Made by a program: the position numbers and the translations under genes. The notes below the pieces were generated by a model that worked only from the letters and a program-made list of their open reading frames with translations, was not told the DNA's origin and searched no databases. This document shows positions 56,001 through 64,000 of a DNA stretch of 64,000 nucleotides, piece after piece. The stretch is from JBBQYD01 sp942493075 (GTDB lineage Bacteria > Verrucomicrobiota > Verrucomicrobiia > Limisphaerales > UBA8199): positions 6,448,001 through 6,512,000 of the forward strand of contig OW818681.1 of NCBI GenBank assembly GCA_942493075.1, given 5' to 3'. Position 1 is the stretch's first letter; each line of letters opens with the position of its first letter.

Positions 56001-56146
56001 CTGCAAGCCGCCGGGTTGTCCATCCAGGCAGTATCCTGGTGACTGGAGGACACCACGTTGATATGGCCGCCATTGGTGAAGCTGCCTGCCGCGACAAACC
56101 AAGTGGTTGCGAGGAGCAGCAACGCCGTCATGATTGCCATCGACAT
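53081..56146 (-). CDS. Secreted GH38-type alpha-mannosidase with inserted F5/8-C-like domain
   Basis: 1021 residues from ATG 56146 (MSMAIMTALLLLATTWFVAAG is the signal). The N-terminal catalytic domain has SSHQDTAWMDNP (metal-binding HxD of the GH38 type) and FNPDPPARSLQMQQILAKAG, matching the conserved nucleophile region of alpha-mannosidases, though the usual DSFG is replaced by DPPA. Residues about 452-602 form a discoidin-type domain (ATASSVFSAEYAAEKAVDG, FGKPQSIHKVVVRHEGV). The C-terminal region is the usual GH38 beta-rich domain. Likely cleaves mannose-containing glycans outside the cell; substrate unknown. Confidence 0.82.
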   Translation of the reverse strand: MSMAIMTALLLLATTWFVAAGSFTNGGHINVVSSSHQDTAWMDNPAACRKFRIENNIMPALEMMRKDPNYTFCMECGLHLMEFLEAHPEMRDEVVTRMKEGRLEFGATYNQPYESWFSGEDLIRETYYGRRWLRKNLPGCDAKVAFNPDPPARSLQMQQILAKAGIPYMFVSRYHEGLYRWNSPDGTGILLFTPGHYGNHMSMLGATQSQAIVSIKKHVEKMDAYHQKRQIPPELCLINSHDFSKPANFSPLINAWNSQQGPNPTMRYSSILGFFESIDTPDAKFDTLMGERPDVWLYITGPTHHWTSSIKREAAHVLPAAETFTTFAKLLSGSMRDWPSAAFDQAWMDEIYIDHGIGGQNGHITDEVFHRKAQSALDAGRGLLNKALHSIAAQVKPTEVKGTPITVFNTLSWSRTDPVEMDLPSGITGPVRVIDDSGKEVPCQLTTVGLAVETNLAAGAKATASSVFSAEYAAEKAVDGRWNVQDPNPETGSPAKWNSGPGDGPHWLMLDFGKPQSIHKVVVRHEGVLGVFGGETKYNTANFQIQTADKADGPWTDVVAPVTGNTASLTVHAFAPRNMQFLRITITKGAQSDGYARLYEVQAFTRIAPASRLLFMAQNIPALGYKTYHLVPGSPKADKADTLENEFYRLALAPGGIKSLYDKQLNRELLNTSKFLGGEVFTMLSVAPDNRGAGTDAGEFGSIPMPVMDESFDRVAKHKPEWKQVEAGPVRTAFELVQPLKNATVRQRTVLWHPIKRVDCEVDLIEFNGDLWREFRMAVPLAMEKPTLAYEVPMGVVEIGKDEIPGDGGYAYGNLNYTDQCRAIHPRLVQDFVSASDENGGLTMSSSVSVFDWVDPTSDPVAYPVLQPVLLASRKSCNWAGNWYPQAGDHHYRFPLTSGTGGWRASWREGIAANRPLIPVLAKRGEKAALPSEKSFASVSAPNVIVSTIKKCEDDDSVVVRCYDIEGRDSVAQLKLFTPITGAKLANIIEDEGAALPTNDGTVKVTIGHHSIETIKVQVKP

Positions 56147-56456
56147 TGCCGACTGAAGGATCGGAATTTCTTGAATGGCACCGCGGCTAAGCTCTGGGGG
56201 CTCAGACCGCAATGCGCACGTTGTTCTTGTTGCCGAATGGCCAGGAGGTGTCGGTGTTCGCATACAATTTTCTTCGAGATACGATTCAGAAACGGATTTT
56301 GGTACTTGGCTTTGGGATGGTGGTCATGGTGGCAGAAAGCAGCTTAAAGATTATCACTGAAAAGTCACTGGCATAAGGTGTTGGTTTTTTCATCAGGATC
56401 GCACGTGAAGATGGGGGCGCTGACCCGGGAAGGCCAGCGCCCGTCCACCGATTCAA
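56147..56456. other. Intergenic region upstream of the mannosidase
   Basis: 310 bases between the LamG gene and the mannosidase, both minus-strand. No gene or clear operator is seen. Confidence 0.4.
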
Positions 56457-59400
56457 TCAGCGGACTCGGAAGAACTTGTTAGCACCTGCTGTGATGGTAA
56501 ACGAAGGCGGGTTTGCACCGGGCACGGCTGTCCACGGACCGATCAGTTGTTCGGCCCACTGCAATTGACCAGCCGAGTAATGCAGGGTCACCTGCGTACC
56601 GCTGGCTTGGATTGACACCGAGATTGGCTTAACAGAAACGGCCTGGGTAAGGTTTGTGCCAGCCATACCCGCACGATAAATGCCGAAGAGTTCATCCGCA
56701 CTTAACGCCCGGTTCCAGATGCCTAGATCGTCTATCTTGCCGTGCCAATAACCCGGCGTGTTCGAGGGCCCACCCCCATCGTCGGACGTCTTTAGCCCAA
56801 TGCCGATGGAGGCCATCGGCGGCATCAGCAAGGTCCCGTTGTAGGTGTTGGTGGTAACCGCCACTTGCGCGCCGTTGCGATACAGGCGCACACGGGCGCC
56901 GTCTGCTACGAAGGCCACATGCTGCCACTGTCCGGTCGGCAGTAATTCAGTCTCGTTCACCTGGATGGTTTTCCCGGCTCCGTCCGTGAGCTGAACATCG
57001 AGCAGCCCCATGTTTTCGCGCAATCCAAAGTGGAACTGGCCCACCACATTCTGCCCCCAATTCTTGGCGATTCCCGCCCAGTTGGGGCGCGAATCCGCCC
57101 ACACCCATACCGCAACGGTCATGGTGTTTGTGGGTTTGAAGTAGTCGCGGACGATCGCGTATTGGGCATTTGCGGGCTCTGTAAAGCGTAACGCGTTACC
57201 CGTCATTCCAGTTACCCATTGCGAATCGTCTCCCGGGAAATTCGCCAGTTCAGCGTCCAATGAAAGGCCGGTGAACTCGTCTGCCAGCCAACCCGTCGTT
57301 TCATCGAAGTTCCAATACGCAACCAACTGGTTCGTGATCAAGGACGGCTGAACGATAACGGACGCAGGCAAACTGGTCGCCACGCCGATGACGTTCGTGA
57401 CACGGACGGCATAGAGCCCGGCGTCGTCAAGCTGCGCTCCGGTAATGCTCAAGGAATTAGATTGTGCCCCTATCACGCGCCCGCCATTCACCATGGGCGC
57501 GGAACCATGGAACCATTGGAAACTGTTTGAAGTGCCGACGGCACCAGCGCCCAACAGGATAGTTCCACCTTCCAACACCGTGACAGACACTGGATTCGTA
57601 AGAACGATTGGAGGGTCGTTCAGGAAAATATCAGCACCGCTCAACGGTCCGTTGAGATTGAAAGCGTTCCCCGCGTAGGAGCCCTGCGGCTCATCAGAGT
57701 TCCGCGTGCCGTTGCCGTTCACATCCACGTAAGCGAGAAGCGAGTAGCCATTTCCAGCGGGAATCGCCGTGATTTGATACGGGCCCACGCCATTAAAGAC
57801 GTCGGAGTAATTGGCTCCCAATCCAGGGTTGAGTGAATCAACGACCTCCGCTCCGTTCAAGAGCGAGGCATGATTGGCATTGGGGGTAAGGTCGGCCCCA
57901 AAGCCGTCGTCAAAATTCCAGTATCCGCGCAGATCCGCCTCTGATCCCGTGAGGCCGTTTCTGGCGTGGCTGCGAATCTCCGCCCTGCTCAAGGCCTTGC
58001 TCCATACGGCGATCTCGTCCAACTGCCCGGCGGTGTACTCCCCTGTGCCAATGTAGGAGCCAAAGTAAAGCTCGGCTCCAATGTTCGGAACGCCCACATC
58101 GGGTGTGGTTCGTTGCTCTACCACCTCACCGTCGAAGTAAGTGACCCATCCGTTTACCGTGTTCCGCTTCCAACTCATGGCCACGTGATGCCAGTTGCCA
58201 TCCACCGCGTTGGTCTGCCAGTTGGAAACTTTCAGGCCGGAAGTGCCGCCATCGAAGCTCAGGATATGGAGGTTGTTGGCACCCCAGCCACACACGATCC
58301 AGCCCGATCCCTGCTGGCGGACGGCTGAGGTGATTGCCGTTCCCTTGAACCAGTACTCGACGCTCAATTCATCCCCTGACAGGTCGGTTAATGCGGTGAT
58401 CGCAGTGTCATTAACCCCATCCAGGTTGAGCACCTTGTTGTCGCGTAACTGGGCGACAGTCGTATGGACCTTGCCCGTCACATTGCCGTTGTGGAGAAAG
58501 GTTCCGGAAATGGTCTGGCCATTCACAATGACGTCCAGATTGGCTGCGGCACTGACGACTCTGCCCAGGGAGTTTGTTATCTCGCACGAGTATCCCCCCG
58601 CGTCTGCAGTCGTCAGAGCTGTAATATGGAGCTGAGGGGTATTGGCGCCGCTGATCCTGCCGTCATTCACCAGCGCGACATCGTCGCGATACCACTGATA
58701 GGTAATAGGCGCGCTGCCTTCGATTCCAACTGAAAAATCCGCAACCTCACCCACGGACCTCCTGCTGGCCACGGGCTGCGCCACGATATAGGGCGGTTCC
58801 CTGAGTTCAATGTTCACGCCCGGGGTATTGCCTGCAAGGTTTAGAGGATTCCCTGCATACGTTCCGAAAGGCTCGCCGGCTTCACGAAAACCGCTGCTGT
58901 TCGTGTCCATATAAGCCGTGACTGCATAGCCAGCACCCACTGGGAGGCCGGGAATGGTGTATGGCCCAGGCGCCGCAAGGTCCACTGCTGCGATCCCGGC
59001 GTTAAAGCCCGGGATGTCGGCATCCACAATTGCCGCATCTCCATACGGCGTGCCGTTATGAGCGTTGCTCGTCTTATCGTTATAGGTGGTGTCATCAAAG
59101 TTCCAATAGCACAGCAACCCAGGCTCGGCCCCGGTAAGAGCCTTGTTCCAATTACTGGCCACTTCCTCGGGAGTCAGGGAGCGCTGCCAGATTGCCACGG
59201 AATCCATTTGGCCTGTTGTGAACTGCTCGTTACCGCCGAAGGAGCCCAGCCACAGGGAAGCGCCGCAATTCGGAATGGCTGTGTTCGAACTGTTTCGTTT
59301 CTGCACCAGTTTTCCATCCAGATAGCTGGCAAAGCCATCAGCAGTGTTCTGTTTCCACGTCACCATCACATGATGCCAATTGCCGTCCATCACACCCTGT

Positions 59401-59759
59401 CCTACTGAGATGCCATTGACCTCGCCGTCGTTGTGGAGGATGTGCAGCCCATTCCACCCGGCTACCACCCAACCGTTGCCTTGCTGACGCAAAGCCGAGT
59501 GAATCTGGCTGCCGCGAAACCAGTATTGGATGGTGACCTCCGACCCCGCGAGGCTTGTGAGTGTTGGGATCTCGACACTGCCAGCCCCGCTCAAGGAGAG
59601 CACCTTGTTGCCGGGAAGTGTCTGCACGGCCGCGACGCGCACAGCGCCGGTGCGGCTGCCGGTGTAGCTGATGGTGCCCGAGAGGTCGGCGCCCGAGCAG
59701 ATGCCGCCGCTGAGAGCGAGACTCGCAGCAGCGAATGAGAGGGGGAATAGTTTTTTCAT
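56457..59759 (-). CDS. Large secreted LamG/Ig repeat protein
   Basis: 1100 residues from ATG 59759 (MKKLFPLSFAAASLALS is the signal). Two near-duplicate modules: LamG-type sandwich (about 45-205 and 430-590; DGNWHHVMVTWKQN and DGNWHHVAMSWKRN), a Ca-binding-like DTNSSGFREAGEP or DVNGNGTRNSDEP followed by an Ig-like domain (VTYQWY/NSFQWF types). A third LamG (about 810-1025; GKIDDLGIWNRALSADEL) and a terminal FFRV module follow. The two modules are clearly homologous, indicating an internal duplication. Probably a glycan-binding surface protein; it lies between the mannosidase and the LacI regulator. Confidence 0.85.
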   Translation of the reverse strand: MKKLFPLSFAAASLALSGGICSGADLSGTISYTGSRTGAVRVAAVQTLPGNKVLSLSGAGSVEIPTLTSLAGSEVTIQYWFRGSQIHSALRQQGNGWVVAGWNGLHILHNDGEVNGISVGQGVMDGNWHHVMVTWKQNTADGFASYLDGKLVQKRNSSNTAIPNCGASLWLGSFGGNEQFTTGQMDSVAIWQRSLTPEEVASNWNKALTGAEPGLLCYWNFDDTTYNDKTSNAHNGTPYGDAAIVDADIPGFNAGIAAVDLAAPGPYTIPGLPVGAGYAVTAYMDTNSSGFREAGEPFGTYAGNPLNLAGNTPGVNIELREPPYIVAQPVASRRSVGEVADFSVGIEGSAPITYQWYRDDVALVNDGRISGANTPQLHITALTTADAGGYSCEITNSLGRVVSAAANLDVIVNGQTISGTFLHNGNVTGKVHTTVAQLRDNKVLNLDGVNDTAITALTDLSGDELSVEYWFKGTAITSAVRQQGSGWIVCGWGANNLHILSFDGGTSGLKVSNWQTNAVDGNWHHVAMSWKRNTVNGWVTYFDGEVVEQRTTPDVGVPNIGAELYFGSYIGTGEYTAGQLDEIAVWSKALSRAEIRSHARNGLTGSEADLRGYWNFDDGFGADLTPNANHASLLNGAEVVDSLNPGLGANYSDVFNGVGPYQITAIPAGNGYSLLAYVDVNGNGTRNSDEPQGSYAGNAFNLNGPLSGADIFLNDPPIVLTNPVSVTVLEGGTILLGAGAVGTSNSFQWFHGSAPMVNGGRVIGAQSNSLSITGAQLDDAGLYAVRVTNVIGVATSLPASVIVQPSLITNQLVAYWNFDETTGWLADEFTGLSLDAELANFPGDDSQWVTGMTGNALRFTEPANAQYAIVRDYFKPTNTMTVAVWVWADSRPNWAGIAKNWGQNVVGQFHFGLRENMGLLDVQLTDGAGKTIQVNETELLPTGQWQHVAFVADGARVRLYRNGAQVAVTTNTYNGTLLMPPMASIGIGLKTSDDGGGPSNTPGYWHGKIDDLGIWNRALSADELFGIYRAGMAGTNLTQAVSVKPISVSIQASGTQVTLHYSAGQLQWAEQLIGPWTAVPGANPPSFTITAGANKFFRVR

Positions 59760-59905
59760 GGAGTGCACTTTGCTAACTGGGGTTGATGCATAGAGGTTGG
59801 ATGAAAGGTTTTGGCCGGGCCATGCAAATGGGGAAGGCAGGACGCGGCAGTTACGGGTTGGAAATCAATCAGACGGGATGGAAGTATGGTTAAAGTGGCT
59901 GGACA

Positions 59906-59923
59906 TGTCATAACGCTATGACA
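59906..59923. promoter_or_regulatory. Palindromic site TGTCATA-N4-TATGACA
   Basis: Perfect 7-bp arms separated by ACGC, upstream of the LamG gene. The shape suits a dimeric repressor or activator; identity unknown. Confidence 0.5.
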
Positions 59924-59934
59924 CTTTAGCCAAA

Positions 59935-59948
59935 TTGGTCAATACCAA
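59935..59948. promoter_or_regulatory. Palindromic site TTGGT-N4-ACCAA
   Basis: Near the CRE-like site and the TGTCATA palindrome, upstream of the LamG gene. Possible operator. Confidence 0.4.
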
Positions 59949-60030
59949 AGTTGTTCTCCTGACTTTTTTACCCCGGTCAGCTCTCAAATCCCAGGACACA
60001 GCGTCTCTGAAAACTACTAGAAATCCCTTA

Positions 60031-60044
60031 TGAAAACGTTTGCA
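60031..60044. promoter_or_regulatory. CRE-like LacI-family operator
   Basis: TGAAAACGTTTGCA fits the TGWAARCGYTWNCW pattern used by LacI/GalR-family regulators. It lies between the LacI gene and the LamG gene, upstream of the latter. Confidence 0.6.
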
Positions 60045-60081
60045 TCCAGCCCAGACGTCCCGGTCCATCGCCCGCCGCAAT

Positions 60082-61092
60082 TCAGGCGGATTCACGTATG
60101 ATTAATTCAGGCCGCAGCGTGGTTGTAGCCTCTATTTCACCCGCCTTTTCCGGATTTCGGATCTGTTGCAGGAGCAAATCCAGGGAGAGGCTGCAAAGTT
60201 CACTCTGAGACCAGGTCACTACCGTCATAGGGATGGGCGTGGTGCCTTCCGGCATTTCTTCACCAAAGATCATGACGGCAACATCCCGCGGCACGCGCCG
60301 CCCCATCTGGGCCAGCGCATTGCAGCAGGTCAGGGCGACCATCTCGTTTTCGGCCAGGATAGCCGTGGGGGCTGGAGATAGACCCAACACACAGGATAAC
60401 TTTTCGCGGACCTCTTTGAGTGAATGCGGAAGCTGTAAACGGAGTTCCGGGCGAGGCTCGGTTTTCCTCAGCTTATGGCTTTTGACATAGCCCCGGTAAC
60501 GGTCTTGAACTGTTTGAAACTCGGTATGCCATCCCGCGAACACAATGTTTGCATGGCCTTTATCCAACAGGTAATCCGTTGCCATGCGTCCAGCGCCAAT
60601 GTCATCATACTTCACGCAGGGACCCTTCACACCCGAGATGGGGTCCATCAGGAACACGATCGGGAACCCGGCATCTGCCAGCTTGCGATACAGCGCGGCG
60701 TTGCGCTTTCCTGCCAAAGGAGAAACCAATAAGCCATCAGCGCTCCCGTCTCCCAGATCCTTCAGACACGCTGCCTCAAGGGCAGGATCATAATCGGAGT
60801 CGCCCACCAGAAGCCTGTAGTTTTCAGCGCGGCACATGCGGCTGAGATACTTGGCCAAACTAATGCAATGTGGATCAGCGATGTTGTGCAGGAGCAGCAT
60901 GATATTGCGGCTCCGTCGGGTGACTAGCGCGCGCCCGACAGCACTGGGTCGATACCCAAGCTTCTCGATTATGTGCTGAATGCGCTCGCGTGTCTGCGGA
61001 TGCACGCGATCTTTGTTGTTGAGAACCCGCGACACCGTTCCAATGCAGACCCCAGCCAGACGCGCGATATCCTCGATGGTCTTCTGTGCCAT
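60082..61092 (-). CDS. LacI-family transcriptional regulator
   Basis: 336 residues. N-terminal HTH (TIEDIARLAGVCIGTVSRVL, NNKDRVHPQTRERIQHIIEK), hinge, and a periplasmic-binding-like effector domain (VLGLSPAPTAILAENEMVAL). Typical LacI/GalR length. It is divergent from the LamG/Ig gene 61336-63534 and lies upstream of the minus-strand LamG gene, next to a CRE-like operator, so it probably controls one or both, responding to a sugar. Confidence 0.93.
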   Translation of the reverse strand: MAQKTIEDIARLAGVCIGTVSRVLNNKDRVHPQTRERIQHIIEKLGYRPSAVGRALVTRRSRNIMLLLHNIADPHCISLAKYLSRMCRAENYRLLVGDSDYDPALEAACLKDLGDGSADGLLVSPLAGKRNAALYRKLADAGFPIVFLMDPISGVKGPCVKYDDIGAGRMATDYLLDKGHANIVFAGWHTEFQTVQDRYRGYVKSHKLRKTEPRPELRLQLPHSLKEVREKLSCVLGLSPAPTAILAENEMVALTCCNALAQMGRRVPRDVAVMIFGEEMPEGTTPIPMTVVTWSQSELCSLSLDLLLQQIRNPEKAGEIEATTTLRPELIIRESA

Positions 61093-61335
61093 GTGTCAGG
61101 ACTCATTAGCATGGATTACTTTCAAATCCAAGCCTCCAGCCATTCGGAGCGCATTCGGTGGGCGTTGTTTTTAGTGTTGCTATGGATCCGGGTTTTGGGT
61201 AACATTTTCCTTGACCCCGTGGATCGTGCTGACCAGGAATCCTGGTTGTTTTTGCATCGCGAGTGCACGGGCATAACGCCGACTCCGTGAGAAAGATTTG
61301 TAATCAGTCAAACCCAAACCACACAAAGGTTCAGC

Positions 61336-63534
61336 ATGAGAAAACCCAGAAAAGAATACATCTGTCAGCGGTTGCTTTTGCCCTGTGCTGCCGCGTTCGT
61401 GGCGGTCGTTGCCTGCAGTGCCCAGGCGGCGTCCTATTCCGAAACCGTGTTAGCGGACAAGCCAGCAGCATATTACCGGCTCGAGGACCCGGTCGGCACC
61501 TTCACCGTGACCAATGCGGTAGCTGCCGATGTCAATCAGGGGACTGTGATGTATGACGAGTATTCCGCCTTTCCGAAATTTGAGGAGGGTGGTATCGGCA
61601 GCAACTCGGTGAGTTTTCATCTTTACACGCCGGAGGGTGGCTCGGCTCAAAGGTCACACATTGAAATTCCTTACGCGGCGGAACTCAATCCGAATGGCCC
61701 TTTCACTGCGGAATGCTGGGCGCGCGTCGCCAGTTGGGGGACAGGGGTTCGGTGCATTGTCGCCAACGCGGCTGCCTGGAATATGGGGTGGTGGTTCCGC
61801 CAGGAGGCGGGAACGACGCCGCGGTGGCTTTGGGTTCAGAATGGGGGTGGGATCTACATGGCGGGTGGCAGCATCACCAAGAACGAGTGGGCCCATTTGG
61901 TGGTCACCTATGATGGCACGAACAGTTACTTCTTTGCCAACGGGCAGCCGATGTGGTCGTCCGGTGGCACGCCGGAACCTAATCCCAGCGGACCGCTGTG
62001 CATCGGTGGTGCTCCGGTTCTCGGCGAGGAATTCTTCGACGGCAACGTTGATGAGGTGGCGGTCTATACCAATGCGCTGACGGCGGACCAGATCAGGTTG
62101 CACTATGAAGTGGGGCGCACGAACATTGCGGCACCCCCGGTGGGCGCATCAATTGTAACGGATCCCACGCCAACCTCCGGCTACGCCGGGCGTGCGGCTT
62201 CCTTCACTGTCACGGCTTCCGGCACAAGCCCGTTGTCTTATCAATGGTACAAAGGCACCACGGCCATCGAGGGGGCAACCAGCGATATCCTGAACCTGAC
62301 CTGTGATTTCGCCGATAATGGCGCGACCTTTAAGGTAGTCGTTACCAACCTTTATGACTCCGTGACCAGCGCCAGTGCCGTCCTGACAGTGATGACTAAT
62401 CTGATCCTGGAAGGAAGCCCGGCGTCAGTCACTCGGAACGTCGGCAGCAAAGCGGCCTTTCTTGCGGTGCCCGGGGGCGCCCTTCCGGTTACATACCAAT
62501 GGTTTAAAGGGACGACGCCGATCTCGGGGGCGACCAACGAAATGTTGTGGCTAACGAATGTCCAGCAAGCTGACGACCAGACAAGCTATTATGCAACGAT
62601 CACCAATCCCTGGATGAGCACCAATACGGATGCGGGCATTCTTACGGTCGTGCCGAGGACAGCAACAGTGCCGATTGCCGGTTACGCCAAAGTTGTGATG
62701 AACGATGATCCGACCGCTTTTTGGCGGTTGGACGAGCTCGATGGCAGTTCCACGGCGATCGACGCGGCTGGCAGCTTTGATGGTGCATACACAGTCGGAG
62801 CCGGGGCCATTTCGTACGGTGTTACTACGGGCATCCCGCAAGAAACCAATAAAGCGGTCTCTGTGACTGGCAAGGCCCAGATCCAGATCCCGTGGGCACT
62901 GGAGTTGAACCCGCACGGTCCGTTTACCGTGGAGTGTTGGTTCCAGCCGGCATCGCTGAACCCTGGACCGGATTACCGGAACGTCATTTCATCCGAAGAC
63001 ACCCTTCCGAACGGACCGCACGGATGGCTGCTCTATCAGATGGACAACAATACCCTGGCGTGGGTGCTGTTCAGCCACAATTGGGGCGGCGCCTGGCTGG
63101 GTGATGCGACCGTGGTTCAGCCCAGCGCATGGTATCACATCGTCCTGACTTTCGATGGCAAGGTCTTTCACAGCTACCTTAACGGCATGGACTCAGCCTC
63201 GACAGCCTATACCGATTACACCCCGAACGGCGGAGGGTGGACCAGCCTGGGTTTCCGCTACGACGGCAATGGCCTGGGTTTTGATGGTGCCATTGATGAT
63301 GTCGCCTTCTACAACAAGGCATTGACGGCAGAACAGGTGCAGGCCCATTACCAGGCAACTGTCCGGCTTGGTTGCATTCGGTCCGGAAACAACCTGATCC
63401 TCTCCTGGCCATTCGGAACGCTCCAGCAAGCTGATCAGGTCACCGGCACCTACAGCGATATGGCCACGACCGTTTCGCCGTATACAAATGCGATTGGCGC
63501 CACGCCGAAATACTTCCGCGTTAAAGTTCAGTGA
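61336..63534 (+). CDS. Secreted LamG/Ig protein
   Basis: 732 residues with signal peptide (LLLPCAAAFVAVVACSAQA). Order: LamG (about 35-255; NEWAHLVVTYDGTNSYFFAN), two Ig-like domains (about 265-440; SGTSPLSYQWYKGTTAIEG and GALPVTYQWFKGTTPISGA), second LamG (about 445-670; GAIDDVAFYNKALTAEQVQ), then a terminal module ending KYFRVKVQ. Shine-Dalgarno AAAGG precedes the ATG. Divergent from lacI. Likely carbohydrate-binding surface protein; no catalytic residues seen. Confidence 0.85.
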   Translation: MRKPRKEYICQRLLLPCAAAFVAVVACSAQAASYSETVLADKPAAYYRLEDPVGTFTVTNAVAADVNQGTVMYDEYSAFPKFEEGGIGSNSVSFHLYTPEGGSAQRSHIEIPYAAELNPNGPFTAECWARVASWGTGVRCIVANAAAWNMGWWFRQEAGTTPRWLWVQNGGGIYMAGGSITKNEWAHLVVTYDGTNSYFFANGQPMWSSGGTPEPNPSGPLCIGGAPVLGEEFFDGNVDEVAVYTNALTADQIRLHYEVGRTNIAAPPVGASIVTDPTPTSGYAGRAASFTVTASGTSPLSYQWYKGTTAIEGATSDILNLTCDFADNGATFKVVVTNLYDSVTSASAVLTVMTNLILEGSPASVTRNVGSKAAFLAVPGGALPVTYQWFKGTTPISGATNEMLWLTNVQQADDQTSYYATITNPWMSTNTDAGILTVVPRTATVPIAGYAKVVMNDDPTAFWRLDELDGSSTAIDAAGSFDGAYTVGAGAISYGVTTGIPQETNKAVSVTGKAQIQIPWALELNPHGPFTVECWFQPASLNPGPDYRNVISSEDTLPNGPHGWLLYQMDNNTLAWVLFSHNWGGAWLGDATVVQPSAWYHIVLTFDGKVFHSYLNGMDSASTAYTDYTPNGGGWTSLGFRYDGNGLGFDGAIDDVAFYNKALTAEQVQAHYQATVRLGCIRSGNNLILSWPFGTLQQADQVTGTYSDMATTVSPYTNAIGATPKYFRVKVQ

Positions 63535-63561
63535 GGCTGGACTGATAAAGTCAGATGCACA

Positions 63562-63590
63562 GGCCGGAGGGCGTTATCTCCGGCCTTTTT
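63562..63590 (+). terminator. Terminator after the LamG/Ig gene
   Basis: Perfect stem GGCCGGAG/CTCCGGCC, loop GGCGTTAT, then TTTTT. Confidence 0.88.
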
Positions 63591-63685
63591 GTATTCGGGC
63601 GGTCCGGCAGGGGAGAACTGGGTTGCGGGCCGCGCTGCCGGGGCCGAACGACAGAGCCTTTGCGCAGTTGATTCGAGACCGTTGG

Positions 63686-64000
63686 CTATTCAGGCGCAAG
63701 GACGACCCGGAAACCGACGCCAGAGGGCACGGAGGCTCCCGAATATCCGACGTGCCAGCTTGATCGGCAGTCCACCCAGGGAAAGGAGAAAGCTCCTCCT
63801 CGAATGGCGTGGTAGATACCGTCGACCGCGCCCCGGTAATCGGTGACCGGTTGTGACGGGGCGGTGTCGATGTAGTCCCAGCACCATTCGAAGACATTTC
63901 CGTGAACATCATGGAGCCCCCAGGGATTGGGCAGGAGCTTTCCCACCGGGTGCGGGATATGGCTGCTATTGGCGTTGTACCACGCATAATCCGGGAGGAG
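63686..64000 (-). CDS. Formylglycine-generating-enzyme-like (FGE/SUMF1) protein, C-terminal part
   Basis: The last 104 residues are seen; the start is beyond the right edge. Motifs GLHDVHGNVFEWCWDYID, IRGGAF and GFRVVLAPE are the standard conserved end of the FGE-sulfatase/EgtB/PvdO superfamily. Cys residues present in the true formylglycine-generating active site cannot be checked because the main domain is missing. Its role (sulfatase activation, ergothioneine-like or kinase-associated) is therefore open. Confidence 0.88.
   Translation of the reverse strand, partial: LLPDYAWYNANSSHIPHPVGKLLPNPWGLHDVHGNVFEWCWDYIDTAPSQPVTDYRGAVDGIYHAIRGGAFSFPWVDCRSSWHVGYSGASVPSGVGFRVVLAPE

Larger units (their letters stand above)
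59760..60081. other. Intergenic region with operator-like sites
   Basis: 322 bases upstream of the LamG gene. It holds three short palindromes listed separately, one matching the LacI/CcpA CRE pattern. Confidence 0.5.

Noticed and set aside
1..64000. tRNA, rRNA or CRISPR
   Set aside because: No T-loop GGTTCRA-type cloverleaf, rRNA segment or regularly spaced direct repeats were seen.

Overview
The window reads as a chromosomal segment of a free-living, aerobic Gram-negative bacterium of the Verrucomicrobiota (Pedosphaera/Limisphaerales-like). The evidence is indirect: large secreted LamG/Ig proteins that share a short C-terminal module ending in FFRV or FYR, a verrucomicrobial-style prepilin-like protein, a cytochrome aa3-type oxidase cluster, Tat-exported Gfo/Idh/MocA oxidoreductase and ThuA enzymes, and REP/RAYT-type interspersed repeats. 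No rRNA, tRNA, CRISPR array or intact prophage was recognised.

Layout. (1) 1-10436, minus strand: three co-directed secreted proteins. These are a 614-aa protein of unknown family, a 345-aa protein ending in a phage tail-collar domain, and a giant protein (at least 2508 aa, running off the left edge) whose C-terminal part resembles the TcB-binding end of Tc-toxin A subunits. (2) 11017-12285: a secreted BNR-like repeat protein. (3) 12828-21493, minus strand: a type I restriction-modification island (hsdR, a PDDEXK/DUF1016 nuclease, hsdS, a four-helix-bundle gene remnant, hsdM) plus DUF4177 and GIY-YIG genes. It is bracketed by two same-orientation remnants of a RAYT transposase with REP-like hairpins. 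hsdM is interrupted by a one-base change in a run of seven G. (4) 22035-27932: a sugar operon (ROK regulator, ribulokinase, ribulose-5-phosphate 4-epimerase, lipoprotein aldose epimerase) followed by a terminator and a ThuA-like gene. (5) 28184-30281: LytTR regulator, single REC protein and EF-hand protein. (6) 30470-37399: Gfo/Idh/MocA oxidoreductase, Sel1 protein with serine acetyltransferase, a five-PAS hybrid histidine kinase and a small hypothetical. (7) 37447-37650: a compact unit with consensus promoter, 35-codon ORF and terminator. (8) 37765-39918: an ECF sigma factor fused to a multi-pass membrane region with two FtsH-extracellular-like domains. Then a PaaK-like adenylate-forming enzyme. 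(9) 41391-49200, minus strand: NikR, a cupredoxin-like protein, heme A and heme O synthases and cytochrome c oxidase subunits I, III, IV and II with two small membrane proteins. (10) 49330-52911: prepilin-like protein, DoxX protein, a structured non-coding stretch and a delta-60-repeat protein. (11) 53081-63534: a glycan-related region with a GH38-type alpha-mannosidase, two LamG/Ig secreted proteins and a LacI-family regulator. A formylglycine-generating-enzyme-like gene runs off the right edge.

How the genes work together. The region combines respiration (heme A synthesis feeding the oxidase), extracellular carbohydrate sensing and breakdown (GH38, LamG proteins, LacI/ROK regulators, ara genes), and accessory defence or interaction functions (the restriction island and the tail-collar/Tc-like locus). 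The most unusual items are the giant Tc-like three-gene locus, the membrane-anchored sigma factor, the RAYT-flanked restriction island with a possible phase-variable hsdM, the short promoter-to-terminator unit at 37447-37650, and the tandem structured repeats at 51070-51308.
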